Shown here: positions 58,638 through 64,000 of the stretch, piece by piece
Layout of the letters: each line of letters begins with the position of its first letter
Position numbering within the stretch: the first letter of the stretch is position 1
Assembly: GCA_034666985.1 (NCBI GenBank)
Contig: JAXDKS010000026.1
Location: forward strand, 67,994-131,993
Length of the DNA stretch: 64,000 nucleotides
Origin: DATARR01 sp034666985
GTDB lineage: Bacteria > Acidobacteriota > Thermoanaerobaculia > Multivoradales > UBA5704
Direction of reading: 5' to 3'
Made by a program: the position numbers and the translations under genes
Notes under the pieces: generated by a model
Database searches by the model: none
Told to the model about the DNA's origin: nothing
Seen by the model: the letters and a program-made list of their open reading frames with translations, nothing else

Positions 58638-59884
58638 GGCGTGAACCGCAGACCGAAGATCGCCCCCGGAGAGCCCTTCTGCCAGACCACCACGAAATTT
58701 CCTTTCGCGCTGGTATGAGCGACGTCGGGGTTGATCGGCGCCAGGATCGTCGGGGTGTCCGAGGCCACCTCGAAGTCCGGCCCCGTAGGCGCACCCTTGA
58801 CGGTGAAGCGGCGGCCGTAGATCCCCTGCCGGCCTCCCTGGAGAGCCTGCCAGACCACCACGAAGGCCCCTGTCGAATCGTGGGAGATCGCGGGGTTCCT
58901 CTGCTCTCCCGTCGGGGTGGAGTTGACGACGAATTTCGCTCCCGCCGGGCGCCCCTGGTTGTTGAAGCGCTGGCCGAGGACATCCGCCAGATCGGTCGCC
59001 GGCGCGGCGTCGCTCTGCCAGACCACCACGAAGGTGCTGCCGTTGCCGCAGGAGACCGCGGTCTTGAGCGTGGTGGCCGCAGGGGCGACCACCGGCGTCT
59101 CGCCTCCCAGGGGCACCCCCTTGGCCGACAGCCGGCGCATGGCGATCCCCTTCAGGTTCGCCTCGAAGGGGCGGAAGTTGTTGACCGTCGTCCAGACGAT
59201 CACTGGCCGGCCGGCGGTGTCCACGCAGACCTCCGGGCGGTCGCCGTTGACCAGGCCGGTGCTGACCTTGATCTGAGGCCCCGCGGGTGTCGCCGCCGCG
59301 GTGAAGCGGCGCGCCATCACCTGGGGCTGGGTGCCCGGGAAGTTGTCGCCGACGGGCAGCACGTCGATCCAGGCCACGATGAACCCGCCGTCGCTCGTCC
59401 GGGCGACCGCCGGATTGAAATCCATCGGAATGGTGGGAGCGGCGGGGTCGTCGACGTTCACCTTGAACGGTGCCCCCAGAGGGTTGCCGTTCACCTGGAA
59501 CTTCTGGGCCATGACGTCGCTGTTGTCATTGGCGACGGACGACCAGACCACGATGAAGTTCCCCTTGGTGTCGCGAGTCACCGCTGCGTCGTACTTGTCC
59601 GGAACCCCGCTCTGGACGATCGCGAAGTCGTTCGCCTGCGGCGCGCCGGTAGTGTTGAAGAACCGCCCGTCGACACTCCGCGGCTCGGTGGCGTTCGATC
59701 CCTCCCAGACGGCGAGGAACGCGCCGGTCGTCGAGCCGGCCACCACCGGCGCATCCTGACGGCACTTGTCGCACGAGGTGACGCGGAACGGCGTCCCCTG
59801 TGGCGTTGGCACGGCCCAGGCCGCGGCAGTGGTCAGGAGAAGCGCCGCGAGGGCTCCCCCGCTCAAGGCTGCAACTTTCACCAT
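58634..59884 (-). CDS. Secreted protein with repeated VVW-type beta blades
   Basis: 416 residues with a signal peptide (GGALAALLLTTAAAWA). At least five blade-like repeats are visible, each with a G(N/A)F(I/V)VVW(S/Q) core and a following QRFNxxGxP segment: GAFLAVWEGS, GNFIVVWSSV, GGFIVAWIDV, TFVVVWQSDA, GAFVVVWQAL, GNFVVVWQKG. A beta-propeller-like fold is inferred; the repeats recall LVIVD/WD-like surface proteins. A single CxxC near the N-terminus (SCDKCRQ). ATG 59884 is preceded by AAAGGAAG. Exported; function unknown. Confidence 0.85.
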   Translation of the reverse strand: MVKVAALSGGALAALLLTTAAAWAVPTPQGTPFRVTSCDKCRQDAPVVAGSTTGAFLAVWEGSNATEPRSVDGRFFNTTGAPQANDFAIVQSGVPDKYDAAVTRDTKGNFIVVWSSVANDNSDVMAQKFQVNGNPLGAPFKVNVDDPAAPTIPMDFNPAVARTSDGGFIVAWIDVLPVGDNFPGTQPQVMARRFTAAATPAGPQIKVSTGLVNGDRPEVCVDTAGRPVIVWTTVNNFRPFEANLKGIAMRRLSAKGVPLGGETPVVAPAATTLKTAVSCGNGSTFVVVWQSDAAPATDLADVLGQRFNNQGRPAGAKFVVNSTPTGEQRNPAISHDSTGAFVVVWQALQGGRQGIYGRRFTVKGAPTGPDFEVASDTPTILAPINPDVAHTSAKGNFVVVWQKGSPGAIFGLRFTP

Positions 59885-60043
59885 CGGAGCTTCCTTTCGT
59901 GGACGAAGTCTGCGATACGTCTCAACTCTACTACGGAGCAACTCGCCAAACCGTTGGGGGGAGCCCGGTTTCCTTTCCGGGGCTTGACGTGTCCAAGAGG
60001 AGAGGGCAGGCTCGTACCAGCCGCACCCACGGAGGACCCCGAG

Positions 60044-60919
60044 ATGAGCGGCCAGATGAAGGGTCAGATGAACGGTACCAGATCCTGGCTCCAGGACCCC
60101 CGCCTCTACCAGATCCTCCTCCTCGCCTCCCTGCTGGTCTACGGCGTCACCCGCCTGGACTTCGAGATCGGCGCCGGCCGCGCCCTGCTGCTGCTGGGGA
60201 CGGCCCTCCTCACCCAACTCGCCGGCACGCGGCTGTGGCGCCTCCCGGCCTTCGATCCGAAGAGCGCCCTGATCTCCGGCCTCTCCCTCTGCCTGCTGCT
60301 GCGCACCAACTCGGCCCTCCTCGCCGCCCTAGCCGCCGTGATCACCATCGCCAGCAAGTTCTTGCTTCGCATCCGCGGCAAGCACGTCTTCAACCCCACC
60401 AACTTCGGCCTCGTGGCCCTGATGCTCGCCACCGGCCAGGTCTGGGTCTCCCCCGGGCAGTGGGGAAGCGCGGCGTTCTTCGCCTTCCTCGTCGCCTGCC
60501 TGGGCGGCCTGGTGGTCAACCGCGCGGCGCGCAGCGACGTCACCTACGCCTTCCTCGGCTTCTACCTGGCGGTCCTGTTCGGGCGCGCCCTGTGGCTGGG
60601 CCAACCCATGGCCATCCCCCTTCACCAAGTCGAGAGCGGCGCCTTCCTGATCTTCACCTTCTTCATGATCTCGGACCCGAAGACCACGCCCGACACCCGG
60701 GCCGGCCGCATCCTCTTCGCCCTGCTGGTGGCGCTGGGCGCCGGGTTCGTCCACTTCGTGCTCTACCGGCCCAACGGCCTGCTCCTGTCGCTCGCCTTCC
60801 TCTCTCCCATCGTGCCTCTCCTCGACCGGCTCCTGCCGGGGGTGCGGTACGTCTGGAGGGGGACTCCGACTGCCGCGGCCCCGGCACACCCTCTCCTCGA
60901 TGAAAGGAGATTCGCATGA
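60044..60919 (+). CDS. RnfD/NqrB-like integral membrane protein
   Basis: 291 residues. About nine helices. GKHVFNPTNFGLVALMLATG near residue 113 and SGAFLIFTFFMISDPKTTPDTRAGR near 195 match the RnfD/NqrB family, whose (S/T)GA...FFM..DP segment carries a covalently bound FMN; the expected Thr/Ser is present. In ion-pumping Rnf and Nqr complexes these subunits move electrons through the membrane, but none of the other subunits is here. GGAGG precedes ATG 60044. The stop overlaps the DUF2330 gene (ATGA), so the two probably work together. Confidence 0.85.
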   Translation: MSGQMKGQMNGTRSWLQDPRLYQILLLASLLVYGVTRLDFEIGAGRALLLLGTALLTQLAGTRLWRLPAFDPKSALISGLSLCLLLRTNSALLAALAAVITIASKFLLRIRGKHVFNPTNFGLVALMLATGQVWVSPGQWGSAAFFAFLVACLGGLVVNRAARSDVTYAFLGFYLAVLFGRALWLGQPMAIPLHQVESGAFLIFTFFMISDPKTTPDTRAGRILFALLVALGAGFVHFVLYRPNGLLLSLAFLSPIVPLLDRLLPGVRYVWRGTPTAAAPAHPLLDERRFA

Positions 60920-62247
60920 GACGCCTCCTTGTTCCCCTCATGGCCCTTGCCGTCCTGGCCGTCGCCGCCGGCACTGCTCTCGCCTTCTGCGGCTTCTATG
61001 TGGCCAAGGCCGACACCAAGCTGTTCAACCAGGCCTCGCAGGTGGTCCTGGTGCGCGACGCCGACCGCACCGTCCTGACCATGGCCAACGACTTCAAGGG
61101 CAATCCCAAGGAGTTCGCCATCGTCATCCCGGTCCCCACCTTCCTCCAGAAGGAGCAGATCCATATCGCCGAGCAGGCCCTGCTCGATCACCTCGACGCC
61201 TACTCGGCGCCGCGGCTGGCCGAGTACTTCGACGCCAACCCCTGCCAGAGGGTGTTCGAGGAGAGGGTCATGGCCGTTCCCCAGGCTGCCGGCGTGGTTG
61301 GAGGAACCGCTGCGGACCGTGCCAAAAGCCTAGGGGTGACCATCGAGGCGCAGTACACGGTCGGCGAGTACGACATCCTGATCCTCTCGGCCAAGGAGAG
61401 CTCGGGGCTGGAGACGTGGCTGATCGAGAGCGGCTACCGCATTCCTCCCGGGGCGTCCCGGGTCCTCGGCACCTACCTCAAGCAGGGGATGCGGTTCTTC
61501 GTCGCCAAGGTGAACCTCAAGGAGCAGTCGAAGCTCGGCTTCACCTACCTGCGCCCCATCCAGGTGGCCTACGAGAGCCCCAAGTTCATGCTCCCCATCC
61601 GCCTGGGGATGGTCAACGCCAACGGCCCCCAGGAGCTCTTCATCTACGCCCTCACCCGCAAGGGGCGGGTGGAGACCACCAACTACCGCACCGTGCGCCT
61701 CCCCTCGGACGCCGAGGTCCCGCTCTTCGTCAAGGACGAGTTCGGCGGCTTCTATAAATCCATGTTCAGCCAGCAGGTGAAGCGGCAGGACATGCGCACC
61801 GTGTTCCTCGAATACGCCTGGGACATGGCCTGGTGCGACCCGTGCTCCGCCGACCCGCTGTCCGCGGACGAGCTCCGCCAGCTCGGGGTCTTCTGGCTGG
61901 AGCGGGGCGGCGACAACCCTCCCGGCGCCCAGAACGTCTTCCTCAGCCGGCTCCACCTGCGCTACGACTCCGAGCACTTCCCCGAGGACCTCGTCTTCCA
62001 GGAGACGGCGGACCGCCAGAACTTCCAAGGGCGCTTCATCCTGCGCCACCCCTGGACGGGCAACGACCGCTGTGAGGAGGCCCGGACCTACCGCCGAGAG
62101 CTGCCGAAGCGCCAGGAGCAGCAGGCCCAGACCCTTGCCTCCCTCACCGGCTGGGACGTCAACAAGATCCGCGGCAAGATGAACCTCAAAGCGAGCTCGT
62201 CCGGATCGGAAGGGGACGAGCCCTGGTGGAAGAAGATCTGGAACTGA
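60916..62247 (+). CDS. Secreted DUF2330 protein
   Basis: 443 residues. Signal peptide (LMALAVLAVAAGTALA) then CGFYVAKADTKLFNQASQVVLVRD, which is the conserved start of DUF2330, followed by NPKEFAIVIPVPT and a later FFVAKVNLKEQSKLGFTYLRPIQVAYES. The CDPC motif (WCDPCS) near residue 311 could bind a metal or form a disulfide. The function of the family is not known. AAAGGAG sits upstream of ATG 60916; coupled to the RnfD-like gene by overlap. Confidence 0.92.
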   Translation: MRRLLVPLMALAVLAVAAGTALAFCGFYVAKADTKLFNQASQVVLVRDADRTVLTMANDFKGNPKEFAIVIPVPTFLQKEQIHIAEQALLDHLDAYSAPRLAEYFDANPCQRVFEERVMAVPQAAGVVGGTAADRAKSLGVTIEAQYTVGEYDILILSAKESSGLETWLIESGYRIPPGASRVLGTYLKQGMRFFVAKVNLKEQSKLGFTYLRPIQVAYESPKFMLPIRLGMVNANGPQELFIYALTRKGRVETTNYRTVRLPSDAEVPLFVKDEFGGFYKSMFSQQVKRQDMRTVFLEYAWDMAWCDPCSADPLSADELRQLGVFWLERGGDNPPGAQNVFLSRLHLRYDSEHFPEDLVFQETADRQNFQGRFILRHPWTGNDRCEEARTYRRELPKRQEQQAQTLASLTGWDVNKIRGKMNLKASSSGSEGDEPWWKKIWN

Positions 62248-62254
62248 AGGGCTG

Positions 62255-63820
62255 CTAACGAATGTACCCCAGGGACCGCAGCTCGTCGAGGAGCTTGCGG
62301 TCGGCGGGTGAGGACCGGCCAGTCCCATCCCTCCGAAGCGTCCCCCAGGAGCGGATCGTCCGCAGCGGGTGGTCGCGGCGGAACCCAGCGCTGAAGAGCT
62401 CCGTCCGCGGCCGGCCCGCGAAGTCCTCGGCCACCGGCAACCCCAAACCATAGAGGATCGTCGGCGCCATGTCGTGGACGTGGATCCCTGAAAGATCGGC
62501 GTGCGGATCGACGTCCGGGCCGGCGGCGAGGAAGATGCCATGGGTCGAGGACGTGTGGGTTCCCGAGATCCGGCTGAGGCTGCGTAGCGCCGGGGGAAAG
62601 GGCCGCCCCTGAATTCGCAGCACGGGAGTGACGTTCGTCAGAAGCACGGCCGCCACCAGGTCGCCATCCTCGCCGCGGCGCGGGCGCGCATCGCGCACGT
62701 TGAAGACCGGCTCCCCCCGGTCATTGGTGACGGTGGCGAGGTCGGCCTCGAGGCGCTGGCGCAACGCCTCGCGCTCCTCCGGGCGCACCCGGCCGAACCG
62801 CAGCACCTTCGTGCGGTCGAACTCCGGCGAGGCGTAGGTGTAGACGAGCGTCCGCGAGAGGTCCACGGCATCTCCCCGCGCATTTCCCCGATGGACCAGG
62901 TAGCCGAGGCGCTCGAGGATGGCATCCATGTCCACCTGAGCCTTGATCTCCTCCTCCGGGGCCGCGTGGAAGCCGTGGTCCGAAAGCACGATGACGTTCG
63001 CCTCTCGCGGTGCGGCCGCCAGGATGAGCCCGATCTCCTGATCCACCGCCTCGTAGATCCGTGGCACCTGATCACGGTTCGCCGCCAGCTCCCCGGGATC
63101 CATGCCGGGGAAGGAAGCCGGCTCGAAGTACTTCCAGTCGTTGTGGCTGACCAGGTCCGTGGTGCGGAAATAGAGCAGGATGAGATCATACCTCTCCGCC
63201 GCGAACCGCGCCGCCCCACGCGCCATCACCCGATCGCGCCGCTCCGGCTCGCCCTCGCCAAAGAGCCCGGGATCGGCGTCGGCCTGCCGCAGCTCCTCCA
63301 GGAAGCGCGGCAGGCGGGCCGCGGGCGAGACCCGGCGTGGCAGGTCCAGCAGGGCCCGGTCGGTGTAGACCACGCCGTTCACCTCCTCCGCCGGCCACGA
63401 CCCCCACCAGCCGAGCACGGCCACCCGGCGGCCGGTGCGGGAGAGCATGTTCCAGAGCGCCGGCACCTTGCGCAGGTCCGACGAGATGGGCACGTCTCCC
63501 TGGGGCGTCGCCACCACGAAATCGGTGATGCCGTGGACTGCCGGCACGACGCCGGTAGCGATCGTCGTCCAGATGACGGGGGAGGAGTTGTAGGCGGTGC
63601 GCAGGGTGGTGCTGACCCCGCGGCCGGCGAGGGCCCTGAGGTTCGGGAGCTTCCCCTCGCTCCAGAGCCGGTGGATGACCTTCCACTCGCCGCCGTCGAT
63701 GCCGATGACGATGAGGGGAGACCGCCGGCCCGCCGGCGCGGGCGGCCGCTTCACCGCGATCGAGAGGACGAGAGCGGCGATTGCGGCGATCAGACAGACG
63801 AGCCAGACTCGGCGTTTCAC
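62255..63820 (-). CDS. Alkaline-phosphatase-superfamily phosphodiesterase/sulfatase-like enzyme
   Basis: 521 residues from GTG 63820, which lies 13 bases after the T-tract of the rRNA terminator; a longer frame would start within the terminator and is rejected. An N-terminal signal anchor (WLVCLIAAIAALVLSIAV) puts the enzyme outside the membrane. Motifs of the type I phosphodiesterase/nucleotide pyrophosphatase group: IVIGIDGGEWKV, NSSPVIWTTIATG (likely nucleophile Thr), TDLVSHNDWKYF, VIVLSDHGFH and THTSSTHGIFLAAGPDV, supplying the Asp/His metal ligands. Substrate unknown. It ends 7 bases from the convergent DUF2330 stop. Confidence 0.88.
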   Translation of the reverse strand: MKRRVWLVCLIAAIAALVLSIAVKRPPAPAGRRSPLIVIGIDGGEWKVIHRLWSEGKLPNLRALAGRGVSTTLRTAYNSSPVIWTTIATGVVPAVHGITDFVVATPQGDVPISSDLRKVPALWNMLSRTGRRVAVLGWWGSWPAEEVNGVVYTDRALLDLPRRVSPAARLPRFLEELRQADADPGLFGEGEPERRDRVMARGAARFAAERYDLILLYFRTTDLVSHNDWKYFEPASFPGMDPGELAANRDQVPRIYEAVDQEIGLILAAAPREANVIVLSDHGFHAAPEEEIKAQVDMDAILERLGYLVHRGNARGDAVDLSRTLVYTYASPEFDRTKVLRFGRVRPEEREALRQRLEADLATVTNDRGEPVFNVRDARPRRGEDGDLVAAVLLTNVTPVLRIQGRPFPPALRSLSRISGTHTSSTHGIFLAAGPDVDPHADLSGIHVHDMAPTILYGLGLPVAEDFAGRPRTELFSAGFRRDHPLRTIRSWGTLRRDGTGRSSPADRKLLDELRSLGYIR

Positions 63821-63832
63821 ACGGCGGACTCT

Positions 63833-63869
63833 ATAGAAAAACGAATGGCCCCCGCGGACGGAGGCCATT
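63833..63869 (-). terminator. Terminator of the rRNA operon
   Basis: On the minus strand AATGGCC (63869-63863), a 12-base loop, GGCCATT (63850-63844), then CGTTTTTCTATAG: an intrinsic terminator 12 bases after the 5S rRNA. The loop contains a further CCG/CGG pair. Confidence 0.9.
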
Positions 63870-63880
63870 GAAGAATACTT

Positions 63881-63995
63881 CCCGGCGACGACCTACTCTC
63901 CCACGCACTTGCGCGCGCAGTACCATTGGCGCTGGGGGGCTTAACTGCCGTGTTCGGAATGGGAACGGGTGTTTCCCCCCCGCTACAGTCACCGG
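63881..63995 (-). rRNA. rrf: 5S ribosomal RNA
   Basis: About 115 bases. The minus-strand sequence begins CCGGTGACTGTAGCGGGG, contains the conserved CCCATTCCGAACACGG core and TTAAGCCCCCCAGCGCC, and ends GTCGCCGGG, whose 3' end pairs with the 5' end. The 23S gene should lie just beyond the right edge of the window on the same strand. Confidence 0.95.
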
Positions 63996-64000
63996 AAAAT

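Noticed and set aside
63821..63868. Start of the phosphatase-superfamily gene at the ATG at 63868
   Set aside because: That start lies inside the rRNA terminator hairpin; GTG 63820 just after it gives a normal signal anchor.

Overview
The window is a very GC-rich bacterial chromosome segment with densely packed genes, mostly in short operons with 1-4 base overlaps and frequent GTG or TTG starts. Paired DUF1501/DUF1800 genes, DUF4388 (PATAN) signalling proteins, a BlaI/BlaR1 pair, a DUF3494 protein with an IPTL-CTERM tail, a permease/M1-peptidase fusion and RND pumps suggest Acidobacteriota, possibly near Thermoanaerobaculia. This is inferred from gene content only. Myxococcota or a relative cannot be excluded, because the only rRNA present is the 5S at the right edge.

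Layout. 0-10 kb: secreted proteins; a sigma-region-2-like mini-protein overlapping a 33-residue peptide gene; a methyltransferase/XdhC/BNR operon; two membrane proteins behind a short repeat; a matrixin-type protease whose terminator lies inside the facing gene. 10-16 kb: FmdB-like protein, DUF4388 protein, MoeA, then a GH1-like hydrolase, a FeeM-like acyltransferase and a class-V aminotransferase. 15.7-18.5 kb: an intact tRNA-Sec gene and a degenerate copy of its 3' end 2.6 kb away in the orientation of an integration scar; between them lie a PKD protein, a decapitated phosphatidylserine decarboxylase, a 12 x 21-bp repeat array, a DUF3592 protein and a DinB protein. 18.6-28.1 kb: a Cys-rich secreted protein with a near-consensus promoter, a lipoprotein, BlaR1/BlaI with promoter and operator, the DUF1501/DUF1800 pair and an ice-binding-fold protein.

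28.4-40.8 kb is the most unusual block: six tightly coupled genes for an ABC ATPase, an ABC permease fused to a degenerate M1 peptidase-like domain, a second ABC permease, a membrane-fusion lipoprotein, an RND permease, and a 1327-residue RND permease with an ABC ATPase fused to its C-terminus. The fused RND half lacks the transmembrane-4 aspartate, so I infer a hybrid ABC/RND machine.

40.8-47.3 kb looks like a small defence-type region: an orphan RHH antitoxin with a destroyed PIN toxin, a Uma2-like nuclease, a 1440-residue TIR-CHAT-NB-ARC-TPR protein, a divergent winged-helix-like protein and a second 12 x 21-bp array. 47.3-64 kb is more ordinary: DUF4442 and DUF4412 proteins, a receiver/GAF/DUF4388 signalling operon, a sulfate-type ABC transporter whose ATPase carries universal-stress domains, tRNA-Ala(GGC), HflX, TlpA, ComF, an RnfD/NqrB-like protein with DUF2330, an alkaline-phosphatase-superfamily enzyme, and the terminator and 5S end of an rRNA operon on the minus strand.
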